NCBI GenBank assembly: GCA_016124515.1 | Contig: WGNN01000011.1 | Coordinates: 1 to 49,888, forward strand | Source of the DNA: a bacterium | GTDB lineage: Bacteria; Bacteroidota; Bacteroidia; CAILMK01; JACPUW01 | Direction: 5' to 3' | DNA length: 49,888 bases | Part shown: in pieces, positions 17,187-24,768 of the stretch | Position numbering within the stretch: the stretch's first letter is position 1 | How the letters are laid out: each line of letters opens with the position of its first letter | The notes under the pieces: model-generated | Seen by the model: the letters and a program-made list of their open reading frames with translations, nothing else | What the model was told of the DNA's origin: nothing | Database searches by the model: none | Translations under genes and position numbers: made by a program

Positions 17187-17759
17187 ATGAACCCAAATTA
17201 CTTTGAGCAACCCGAAAACGTAGAGAAAATACTGCAAGCTGCCTCCTCGCAACAATTGGATTGGATAATGGAGCAGTTGAAGGAATTTTTGCCCGAAAAC
17301 GCAAAATTGCTGGAGTTGGGCAGCGGCGCGGGTCACGACTTCCATCTGCTGTCAAAACATTACCAAGCCACCGGCTCCGACTTTTCCACCCCGCTTTTAG
17401 CCGCTTGCAAAAGTCGTTTTCCACAAAGTGAATTTCTCTTGCTCGATGCCATACACATTGATACCGATTTGACTTTTGATGCCATTTATTCGAACAAAGT
17501 GCTGCCCTATTTGGGGCTTACCGAATTGGAAAAATCGCTGTTGCGGCAGGCCGATGTGTTGCTACCTGAAGGTATCGTTTGCCACAGCTTTTGGCACGGC
17601 GAAGAAGCCGAAGAGACAGATGGTTTGGTGAAATACCGCTATTTGCCCGATATGCTTGCCGAAGTATTTGAAATGAACTACGAAGTACTGCGTTGTGAAA
17701 TTTATACCGATGCGGCGCCGGATGATTCAATTTTGGTAATAGCCAGAAAAACTGACTGA
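17187..17759 (+). CDS. Class I SAM-dependent methyltransferase
   Basis: A 190-aa methyltransferase. Motif I is LLELGSGAGHDF (Gly45, Gly47, Gly49) and the acidic residue of motif II is in TGSDFS. FLLLDAIHI and FDAIYSNKVLPYL correspond to motifs III-IV, and a typical C-terminal strand DDSILVIARK closes the fold. The substrate is unknown. It is translated immediately after the DUF1835 gene (1-nt gap) and 9 nt before xerD. Confidence 0.85.
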   Translation: MNPNYFEQPENVEKILQAASSQQLDWIMEQLKEFLPENAKLLELGSGAGHDFHLLSKHYQATGSDFSTPLLAACKSRFPQSEFLLLDAIHIDTDLTFDAIYSNKVLPYLGLTELEKSLLRQADVLLPEGIVCHSFWHGEEAEETDGLVKYRYLPDMLAEVFEMNYEVLRCEIYTDAAPDDSILVIARKTD

Positions 17760-17768
17760 TAAACCAGT

Positions 17769-18674
17769 ATGTGGGAACCTTATATAAAAGGATTTAAAGC
17801 CTACCTGCGGCTTGAAAAAGCCCTGGCTGACAACACCTTGCAAGCCTATATTGACGATGTAGAAAAGCTCATTCAGTTTTTGCAGTTGCGCGGAATAAGC
17901 GTGGCGCCACAAAAAGTTTCGTCAGCGCAAATGCACGAATTCATCAACTGGATTCACGAAATGGGTTTTTTGGCCAGCTCGCAAGCGCGTATTATCAGCG
18001 GGTTAAAGAACTTCTACAAATACCTGCTTGAAGAAGAACTGCTGGAAAGCAATCCGCTGAAAATGATAGATACGCCCAAAATAAGGCGGAAACTGCCTGC
18101 TGTTTTGAGCACCGAAGAAATAGAGCTGATGATGGCGCAAATAGACCGCTCAAGTGCCGAAGGCGAACGCAACAAAACCATTATAGAAATGCTATACAGC
18201 TGCGGTTTGCGGGTAAGCGAACTGGTAAATCTTGAAATAGCCAACCTCTATTGGGACGATGAATTTGTGCGTGTAATAGGCAAAGGCAACAAAGAGCGGC
18301 TGATACCCATTGGCTCGGTAGCTCTGAAACAGGCACGCCTGTACTACGACAGCATAAGGCGACACCAAAACCCACAGGCAGGCCACAGCAAGTACTTTTT
18401 TTTGAACCGAAGGGGCAAACAACTAACCCGTGTAATGATTTTTACCATAGTAAAAAACCTGGCGGAAAAGGCGCAAATACAAAAAACGGTGAGTCCGCAC
18501 ACCTTCAGGCACTCCTTTGCCACGCATTTGGTAGAAGGCGGTGCCGACCTGCGGGCGGTGCAAGACATGCTGGGCCACGAGAGCATAACCACCACCGAAA
18601 TATATACCCACCTTGACCGCAGCCACTTGCGCAAAGTGCTTGAGAACTACCATCCACGCTTCCACAAGGCATGA
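17769..18674 (+). CDS. xerD: Tyrosine recombinase XerD
   Basis: Site-specific recombinase that resolves chromosome dimers at dif, 301 aa. A SAM-like N-terminal domain (AYLRLEKALADNTLQAY) is followed by the catalytic domain with all active residues: Arg148 (CGLRVSEL), Lys172 (GKGNKER), His244 and Arg247 (SPHTFRHSFATHL), His270 (LGHE) and Tyr279 (IYTHLD). Length and context among housekeeping genes favour the chromosomal XerD over a phage or integron integrase. The dif site was not found in this window. Confidence 0.93.
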   Translation: MWEPYIKGFKAYLRLEKALADNTLQAYIDDVEKLIQFLQLRGISVAPQKVSSAQMHEFINWIHEMGFLASSQARIISGLKNFYKYLLEEELLESNPLKMIDTPKIRRKLPAVLSTEEIELMMAQIDRSSAEGERNKTIIEMLYSCGLRVSELVNLEIANLYWDDEFVRVIGKGNKERLIPIGSVALKQARLYYDSIRRHQNPQAGHSKYFFLNRRGKQLTRVMIFTIVKNLAEKAQIQKTVSPHTFRHSFATHLVEGGADLRAVQDMLGHESITTTEIYTHLDRSHLRKVLENYHPRFHKA

Positions 18675-18675
18675 A

Positions 18676-18703
18676 AAACCCCGGCCAAAACTGACCGGGG
18701 TTT
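18676..18703. terminator. Bidirectional terminator between xerD and the 800-aa T9SS gene
   Basis: Arms AAACCCCGG (18676-18684) and CCGGGGTTT (18695-18703) form a GC-rich hairpin directly after the xerD stop. A-rich and T-rich flanks let it serve the convergent gene too. Confidence 0.75.
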
Positions 18704-18735
18704 GCAGAAAAGTATATTTTGAAATTAATGACTTT

Positions 18736-21138
18736 CTACTTTTTCACCACTTTTTTGGTGAAGGTAGCACCGCTAAGGGTAGTGCCTTGCAGCATGTAAA
18801 CACCTTCGGTAAGCTCGCTCAGGTCTATGCTGTTGCTCACATTGCTAAAGGTTTTCACGTTGGCACCCACCATGTTGTACACTTTGATGGTACGCACGGT
18901 TTCGCTGCTGTTGATGTAAACAAAACCATTGGTTGGACTTGGATAAACGGCCACATTGCCTGCACCCACCTCAGGAGTTGATACGTGCAGGTCAAAATCG
19001 GCTGCACTGCGTGGAATTAGTTGATAGCCTTTATCATAAGGGAAAGTTTTGTCGTATTGACCTAGAATTCCTGTCACATCAAACTTACCTGTAGGCACAT
19101 CCATTGCGATTACATCGGCAGTTTCTATTTGAAGACGCATAGTGAACGTATCTACGCCATTTGACATATCGATACTATAATCTCCTTTTGGTGTACTTTG
19201 CCACTGAGCAGTATCAAGCAGGTAGCAATCTTTTATTTTAACCAAGCGCGACTCATACATGTTGTCCGGCATTGTAATTTCGGTTGCATCTACCATCAAG
19301 CCGGTTGAAAGAACAGTAATAGATGAAATGTATTGGATTTCGGCCAAACCGGCGAATTCCGACATTTCACCCACCACTTCAATGGAATCGCCAACATTGA
19401 GGTTGTCGGCATCAGCTACGGGCTTGCTACCGTACAAGGTAAGTCCCCATCCATTATCTTCTATAGAAATGGTCAAGCCAGAACCATTAAAATTGACAGC
19501 ACTGTTTACCACACCACGGGTTGTCACTTGACGACCTTTCAATTCTACGACTGCTGATTTGGTATCTTGCCTACGCAGTTGTTCAATGCTTTGTGTGTAC
19601 ATCACTTGATTGATATCAAGGTAGTTTCTTGGGGTAATTTGATATCCTTCGTCTTTTGGATTTGTTTTGTCATATTGATTTCCCCAACCGGTAAGGCTGA
19701 AGGTGGTATCAGGAGCCGGGTGACCGTCAAAAACATTGGTACCCCTAAGCACGTACATCACGTAGTTGTTGGTTCCATCAGTTACGTCTATACCAAAGCT
19801 TGTAACAGAAGTCTTCCATTGTGATGGATCAACCAACTTCAGGTTTTCAATGGTTATCAATTTTGATTCAGTGGTTTCGTCCAATGTTGTTACCACAAGC
19901 GGAGTCACAGGGTTTCCGGATGAAACAACCAATATAGAATCTATGTTTTTTACTTCGGTCAATCCGTTGTAGTCACTTACTTCACCACGAATGATAATAC
20001 TATCACCCATTTTTGGGCTGTAGTTGGCTGCATTTCCTTTTGCGCTATACACTGAAACACCCCAACCACCTGATTGTATGGTATATTGCAAAGTTGAACC
20101 ACCATAACTGTCGTCGGTATTCACAATTCCACCTGTCCAAACCATTTTTCCATTCCATACGGTAGCACCATTTGTGTCGTTCATTCTTACTTCTTTCACG
20201 CTCAGCATGGGGTATTCATCATCAACTATGGTTACCATGGCAGTATCGGTGCCTGCTTGGCCATCGCCGCTGGTCACTTTGAAAATAAGGTCAAAATCGA
20301 TGTCGCCATTGTAAACCATGTTGTCTGTAATGCTCACAGCTACAGAGTCCATCAGTGTGGTATCGGTAAAAGTGAGTGTAGTAGTTGTGAAAGAATAGTC
20401 GGTTCCGTTCATAGCCGAACCATCTACCGCGCTCACTTCAATTTCAACAGTGCTACTTGGAGCCACCGTATCAATCATTATTTTGAAATAGATGCTGCCC
20501 GCAGATTCAGATACTTTGTAAGAAGCCATTTCAAAGTTTACCATGCCTTTGCTGGTGCTTGACGATATACAGTCTGATGTGTGCGAACCCAAGTAACTGG
20601 TTTCATCTTTGTCGTACACATCCCAGGTACCTGCGCATACGCTCCAGTCTGTTTCGCCTTTCTTCTGTGTTTCTTTTCTTACCAGGGTATGGTCTTGGGT
20701 GCTGCCGGTACCTACAGTCCATACAACTTTTGTTCCTGTTCCTACCACACCAATAATGTCAAGTGCGGTTAAGGTTGAAGCATCGCCAAGTACGAGGGCA
20801 TCATCGCCATTGAAGTTGGCAACACCATTGTGCAAGGTATCGGCAACGCTGGTAATATCGCTGCTGGCACCTGAGTTGGCAATAATATATACATCGCCGG
20901 ATTTCAACATGCCTTTAAGGTAGCATATAGATGCTGGTGTAGAGGCACCATTCATGAAAACACCTACTGCATAGTTTGATAGGTCGATGGTTGAACCGGT
21001 TGGGTTGTAAATTTCAACTGCTTTGTTGTAACCGCCTCCTTCAATGTATTCTGAGAAATACAGGTCAGAGCAATCTGACTGGGCATAAGCCGCCAATCCG
21101 GAAAGCGTCATTAACATCAAGGTAAATAATCTCCTCAT
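18736..21138 (-). CDS. Multidomain secreted protein: lamin-tail, Calx-beta, two DUF5689-like domains, T9SS tail
   Basis: An 800-aa secreted protein. Signal peptide (MRRLFTLMLMTLSGLAAYAQ), then a lamin-tail-like domain at about 22-190 (DLYFSEYIEGGGYNKAVEIY, GDVYIIAN). A Calx-beta domain follows at about 200-310 (FEMASYKVSESAGSIYFKI, GTDYSFTTTTLTFTDT). Two homologous OB-fold/DUF5689-like repeats come next, about 315-520 and 520-710. Each has the pattern NDxGxGLTVYG...VGDSIEVxGEVSxFxGLxEI and ends in a GYQ(I/L)xPR motif. The type A sorting domain begins VAVYPSPTNGF. Such OB-fold domains are linked to surface nucleases or adhesins, but no nuclease domain is present here. Confidence 0.87.
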   Translation of the reverse strand: MRRLFTLMLMTLSGLAAYAQSDCSDLYFSEYIEGGGYNKAVEIYNPTGSTIDLSNYAVGVFMNGASTPASICYLKGMLKSGDVYIIANSGASSDITSVADTLHNGVANFNGDDALVLGDASTLTALDIIGVVGTGTKVVWTVGTGSTQDHTLVRKETQKKGETDWSVCAGTWDVYDKDETSYLGSHTSDCISSSTSKGMVNFEMASYKVSESAGSIYFKIMIDTVAPSSTVEIEVSAVDGSAMNGTDYSFTTTTLTFTDTTLMDSVAVSITDNMVYNGDIDFDLIFKVTSGDGQAGTDTAMVTIVDDEYPMLSVKEVRMNDTNGATVWNGKMVWTGGIVNTDDSYGGSTLQYTIQSGGWGVSVYSAKGNAANYSPKMGDSIIIRGEVSDYNGLTEVKNIDSILVVSSGNPVTPLVVTTLDETTESKLITIENLKLVDPSQWKTSVTSFGIDVTDGTNNYVMYVLRGTNVFDGHPAPDTTFSLTGWGNQYDKTNPKDEGYQITPRNYLDINQVMYTQSIEQLRRQDTKSAVVELKGRQVTTRGVVNSAVNFNGSGLTISIEDNGWGLTLYGSKPVADADNLNVGDSIEVVGEMSEFAGLAEIQYISSITVLSTGLMVDATEITMPDNMYESRLVKIKDCYLLDTAQWQSTPKGDYSIDMSNGVDTFTMRLQIETADVIAMDVPTGKFDVTGILGQYDKTFPYDKGYQLIPRSAADFDLHVSTPEVGAGNVAVYPSPTNGFVYINSSETVRTIKVYNMVGANVKTFSNVSNSIDLSELTEGVYMLQGTTLSGATFTKKVVKK

Positions 21139-21163
21139 TTGTTTCCTTTTTAAAAATTTGCTG

Positions 21164-21171
21164 CAAATTTA
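21164..21171 (-). promoter_or_regulatory. -7 box of the 800-aa T9SS gene
   Basis: TAAATTTG on the minus strand is an exact TAnnTTTG match, 25 nt before ATG 21138. An AAGGAAA stretch lies between box and start and may serve as a ribosome site. Confidence 0.45.
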
Positions 21172-21256
21172 GCAAAGCCACAGAGCCTGCATAAGGTTCA
21201 AGGTAATCTTTACGTTACCTTCACGATATTCGCAATTGCAAAACTCCCAAACACAA

Positions 21257-21928
21257 ATGCCTGAACGTAAGAAACCTTTTCACAAACGCAAGAAGCTAAA
21301 AAGAGCCATTGTAGTTCTTGTGGTTTTGTTTGTTGTATTTGTGTTAAGTTCCAACCTCATCATCAATTTTTATTCCGACAAATATGTGTTTAACATAGTG
21401 GCCGATGTGCCGCACAACAAAGTGGGTTTGGTGTTGGGCACCAGCAAAAAAGTGGCTTCGGGCAATCTCAACTACTACTTCAAATACCGAATAGATGCCG
21501 CGGTGAAGCTTTTTGAGTCGGGCAAAATAGATTATATATTGGTTAGCGGCGACAATGCCACCAAAGAATACAACGAACCGCGAGATATGCTCAATGCGTT
21601 GCTTGCTGCCGGCATTCCACGCGAAAAAATTGTGCTCGACTATGCGGGCTTTCGTACCCTCGATTCCATAATCAGGTGCAAAGAAGTGTTTGGGCAGGAA
21701 ACCTTTACCATCATTTCGCAGAAATTTCACAACGAGCGGGCGGTGTTTTTGGCGCATGCCCACGGCATTAATGCCACGGCTTTCAATGCGCGCGATGTGC
21801 AAACCCGCAACGGAATTAAAACCCGCGTGAGAGAACTTTTTGCCCGGAGCAAGGTATTTATTGACCTGCTGATTGAAAAACAACCCAAATTTTTGGGCGA
21901 AAAAATAACAATAGGCGAAGAAAAATGA
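21257..21928 (+). CDS. SanA/ElyC-like DUF218 membrane protein
   Basis: A 223-aa inner-membrane protein of the SanA (vancomycin high-temperature exclusion) branch of DUF218. A basic N-terminus (KKPFHKRKKLKR) precedes one membrane segment. The periplasmic domain has the family motifs GLVLGTSKKVASGNLNYYF, YILVSGDNATKEYNEP and FRTLDSIIRCKEVFG. The family is tied to envelope barrier function. ATG 21257 is preferred over an in-frame TTG 21 nt earlier. The stop overlaps the ATG of the next gene (ATGA). Confidence 0.85.
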   Translation: MPERKKPFHKRKKLKRAIVVLVVLFVVFVLSSNLIINFYSDKYVFNIVADVPHNKVGLVLGTSKKVASGNLNYYFKYRIDAAVKLFESGKIDYILVSGDNATKEYNEPRDMLNALLAAGIPREKIVLDYAGFRTLDSIIRCKEVFGQETFTIISQKFHNERAVFLAHAHGINATAFNARDVQTRNGIKTRVRELFARSKVFIDLLIEKQPKFLGEKITIGEEK

Positions 21929-22593
21929 GTAATTACCGCATAATTGAAGATGCAGAAGCCCTGCAACAATTTATAGATTGGCTGCCCGAAATAAATGAAA
22001 ATGAAACCTATTATCTTTCGCTGTTTGCCCGAAAGAAATATTGTCAGGAGCTCATAAAGTCTAACGACAAAACCCAGCTGAAACGTTTTACAAGTAACAA
22101 AGAAGGTATGCTGCAAAATATAAAGCAGCTTGAATGTGCGGTGGGCAGCTACCAATTGGCCGATAAGGTGGCACCGCAGCAGAGCTTGGTTTTGTACATA
22201 CACCCCAATCCACGAAATACGCAACTTGCCACCTTTAAGCTGTTGCGCAAATGCATAGACCTGTTGGAAGCACAAGCCAAAGGCTACAACCTGCACGCCG
22301 AAGCTCTGAGCGCTATTCAAAAAGCCAAAAGCAAAAGCTATTTTGTTGACTTTGATATAGATACAAAAGATGTAGATCTATCAATCATAAAAGATATTCT
22401 ACCCGCCGAAGCCTACCGCATATTGGAAACAAGGGGCGGTTACCATTTATTGGTACAAACGGCTTTTGCTCCCAAAACCAAATGGCATCAACAAATAAGA
22501 GAAGCTTTTGATGTAGATGTTGTTGGCGATCAAATGATTCCGGTGCCGGGATGTGTGCAGGGTGGTTTTGTGCCGAGGTTTGTTGAAGTTTAA
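21925..22593 (+). CDS. Small protein with archaeo-eukaryotic primase (AEP)-like motifs
   Basis: A 222-aa protein, not named by me from homology. The N-terminal 90 residues are mostly helical. The C-terminal half has YFVDFDID (Asp142, Asp144, Asp146), then TRGGYHLLVQ with His174, then VVGDQMIPVPGCVQGGFVPRF with Asp202. This order corresponds to AEP/prim-pol motifs: hhhDhD metal site, GxH motif, and a late Asp followed by the (R/V)xPG(S/C)...GG turn. The domain is much smaller than usual prim-pols and stands alone, coupled by ATGA to a SanA-like gene. The functional call is an inference from motif order only. Confidence 0.55.
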   Translation: MSNYRIIEDAEALQQFIDWLPEINENETYYLSLFARKKYCQELIKSNDKTQLKRFTSNKEGMLQNIKQLECAVGSYQLADKVAPQQSLVLYIHPNPRNTQLATFKLLRKCIDLLEAQAKGYNLHAEALSAIQKAKSKSYFVDFDIDTKDVDLSIIKDILPAEAYRILETRGGYHLLVQTAFAPKTKWHQQIREAFDVDVVGDQMIPVPGCVQGGFVPRFVEV

Positions 22594-22765
22594 GGTTTAA
22601 AAGGACAATTAAAAATTGAAAAATGCAAATTGAAAATTCCTAAGCAGAGTTCAAGGTTTAAAGGCTAAGACTTAAAGGCTTGTTTTACAATAAATTAAAA
22701 ATTGAAAATTAGGGGGATATTAGGGTATAAAGTATAAAAATTTAGAGTTTAAAGGCTTTTTTTAT

Positions 22766-22810
22766 AACCATTTACCCCCACTTACAATAATGTTTCTTTA
22801 CAAAAGCAGC
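22766..22810. repeat. Degenerate copy of the 3' end of the adjacent hydrolase gene
   Basis: Bases 22766-22810 resemble 23117-23164, which spans the stop codon and last codons of the hydrolase gene (shared AACCATTTAC, CCACTTAC, and CTACAAAAGCAGC or TTACAAAAGCAGC). It looks like a short segmental duplication placed 350 bp further downstream of the gene. Confidence 0.6.
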
Positions 22811-22815
22811 TAGGA

Positions 22816-22870
22816 AGCTCGGACGTCACTCTGTGGCGTTCCGGAAAAAAATCAGAGCACTCTGTGCGGA
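22816..22870. repeat. Dispersed stem-loop element, copy 1
   Basis: A 55-bp element found again at 38049-38103 with about 50 of 55 positions shared. It contains inverted ends (AGCTCGGA and TCAGAGC) and an internal half-repeat (CACTCTGTGGCG and CACTCTGTGCGG). Non-coding. Confidence 0.7.
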
Positions 22871-23140
22871 ATGTGCGGCACTAATTGTGGTGGCTTCGTC
22901 CAAGGTCACAACCAATTAAAAATTGAAAAATGCAAATTGAAAATTCAGGGGGATATTAGAGTTTAAAGGACGGGAATGTCCAGAGTCTAAAGTCAAAGGT
23001 CACAACCAATTAAAAATTGAAAAATGCAAATTGAAAATTAGGGAGAATTAGAGCTTAAAGGGGAGAAGTTTAAGGTCTGACCGAACCTTCAAGGGCGGAA
23101 TTAAAGTCTTTATTACAACCATTTACCTCCCCCACTTACC

Positions 23141-24190
23141 CTAATGCTTCTCTACAAAAGCAGCCACAAAGCGTTGAAAACCATCGGGGTCGCTAAGCAT
23201 GGGTTCGTGGCTCGAATTGGGCATCAATTGAAAGGTTTTGTCTGAGGCACCCACATTCGTAAAAACTGCCTTGCCTTCTTCCGGGCAAATCAAATCGTCA
23301 TACCGCCCCCACAAAAACAGTGTCGGCAACAAAATTCTTCCTACGGAATCTATCAGGTTTTTCCCTTCTGCATCAAGGTTGAGCGAGTCGTTCACCACAC
23401 CAAGATTTCCTGAAAAATAGGCCGGCATTGGGTTGTAAGACGAAGCAAAACCAATGGCCAAATAGTCGCGCAACGACAACTGACCTATTTCTTCTGGAAT
23501 CACTCCCTCGCCGGGCCAGCCAATAAAATTGCGCCAGGTATTTTTTTGGTCTTTTGTGGTAATAGAGTCATTACCCACACACCATTCCAGGGCTTTTTGC
23601 CACCTACCATCTACATCATTTTTGCTCCGTATTTTTTCATTGGCCAGATTTATTAGAAATTGTCTGCGATATTGCCAGCTTAGTTCATAATCAAAATTAA
23701 AGGCACCATCCGTGCAAATCCAACCGCTTATTTCTTGTTGCCAAACTTCGTGCAGCAAATATTCGGCGGCTATCATGCCACCAAAACTGTGGGGTAGCAA
23801 ATAGATCTTTGCACCCGCATATTGTTGTTTTAACAAAGCCACAACCACCTGTAAATCAGCAGCAAACTGTTGTAGGGTAAGGCGCTCAGCATCAACCCTT
23901 CCCTGCCCATTGCCGCAGCCCCTTTCGTCGTAATACACCATAGCAAAATCGCGCTCTAGTACCGTGCTCCAGCCAAACATATCGGCACGTGCCACATCGA
24001 TACTTGTAAGCCCCGGACCGCCATTTATATAGATAATAAATTTATTGGGTTCGGTATTGCCTTTAACCAAAACGGGCAAAACGGCATCGTGCACTGAAAT
24101 ATTATAAAAATGACGAACAATTTGATTTGATTCTTTTTGACAAGCACCAAGTACAATCAGCAGAGCAAAAAACAAGGTACGCAAATGCAT
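23141..24190 (-). CDS. Alpha/beta-hydrolase lipoprotein (S33-like), copy A
   Basis: A 349-aa lipoprotein (signal MHLRTLFFALLIVLGAC). The mature protein is a proline-iminopeptidase-like hydrolase: oxyanion motif INGGPGLTSID, YYDERGCGNGQG, nucleophile in LLPHSFGGMIAAEY, acid in LWGRYDDLICPEE and catalytic His in NSSHEPM. It is probably periplasmic or outer-membrane bound. The start codon ATG 24190 overlaps the stop of the upstream gene as TGATG, coupling translation. It is a clear paralogue of the hydrolase at 24765-25820. Confidence 0.85.
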   Translation of the reverse strand: MHLRTLFFALLIVLGACQKESNQIVRHFYNISVHDAVLPVLVKGNTEPNKFIIYINGGPGLTSIDVARADMFGWSTVLERDFAMVYYDERGCGNGQGRVDAERLTLQQFAADLQVVVALLKQQYAGAKIYLLPHSFGGMIAAEYLLHEVWQQEISGWICTDGAFNFDYELSWQYRRQFLINLANEKIRSKNDVDGRWQKALEWCVGNDSITTKDQKNTWRNFIGWPGEGVIPEEIGQLSLRDYLAIGFASSYNPMPAYFSGNLGVVNDSLNLDAEGKNLIDSVGRILLPTLFLWGRYDDLICPEEGKAVFTNVGASDKTFQLMPNSSHEPMLSDPDGFQRFVAAFVEKH

Positions 24191-24768
24191 CAATTGACTT
24201 TAAAAATCAAACCGGCTTCAAACATAAAATAGCCTGTACTTTGCGGAAAACCGGGTTTGGCTAACCACAATTGCGGCTTGATATAATAGTCGATTTCGTG
24301 TTTTTCTACATAACTCAAGCGCCCGCCCAGTTGGTAGGCCATGCTGCCAAAAACATAACTGTTTGCCAAAGTGGTCTTGCTGAATTTACCGTTTTTATAT
24401 TCATACACCCGTGGCACCACGGTTTGTAAATATCCGATTCCTATAGAAACCGCCCTGAACCTTCCATTTTCCTTTTCGCGTTTCCATGTGAGTTCGGGAT
24501 GAAAAAAGAAACCGGTTTGGTAATTTTTGTGGTAATAGCATCCTATGGCCGGCGAGAGTAGCAAGCTTCGGTTGAGGGTTCTTGCATCACCTTTTCGCGT
24601 GGTTTTGGTTTTGGGCCAGTTGTGCAGGCTATAGTTAAATGCCAGTTTTAAGCCCGGATGACTGATGAATTCGCCCATGTAGCCCACTGAAATTGATTGG
24701 GGTTTAAGTACCTGCGCACGCAAAGTACCCACACCTAAACACAGCATTATGAATACAATTATTTTCAT
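24190..24768 (-). CDS. Outer-membrane beta-barrel-like protein
   Basis: A 192-aa exported protein with signal peptide MKIIVFIMLCLGVGTLRAQ. The mature part is made of alternating aromatic/hydrophobic strands (e.g. SISVGYMGEFIS, GFFFHPELTWKRE, AVSIGIGYLQTVV, YFMFEAGLIFKVN). It ends in a strand typical of small OM barrels. Function unknown. It is sandwiched between and coupled to two lipoprotein hydrolases: its ATG overlaps the upstream stop by 4 nt (ATGA), and its stop overlaps the downstream ATG. Confidence 0.7.
   Translation of the reverse strand: MKIIVFIMLCLGVGTLRAQVLKPQSISVGYMGEFISHPGLKLAFNYSLHNWPKTKTTRKGDARTLNRSLLLSPAIGCYYHKNYQTGFFFHPELTWKREKENGRFRAVSIGIGYLQTVVPRVYEYKNGKFSKTTLANSYVFGSMAYQLGGRLSYVEKHEIDYYIKPQLWLAKPGFPQSTGYFMFEAGLIFKVN

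Larger units (their letters stand above)
22594..23140. repeat. Gene-free stretch with direct repeats of an A/T-rich unit
   Basis: This 547-base gap holds no credible gene. A 33-bp unit beginning CAATTAAAAATTGAAAAATG occurs three times identically (22606-22638, 22913-22945, 23007-23039). The last two share further flanks (GGTCACAACC before; a ...TTAGAGTTTAAAGG-like tail after). Variants of 'AATTGAAAATT' and 'AAGGTTTAAAGG' fill much of the rest. A stem-loop element and a copy of the neighbouring gene end are listed separately. Confidence 0.8.

Noticed and set aside
17769..18674. Phage or integron integrase, implying a mobile element
   Set aside because: Length, motifs and the housekeeping operon context fit chromosomal XerD; no attachment site, phage genes or cassettes follow.
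22594..23140. CRISPR array
   Set aside because: The repeats are irregularly spaced, vary in length and flanks, and no cas genes are near.
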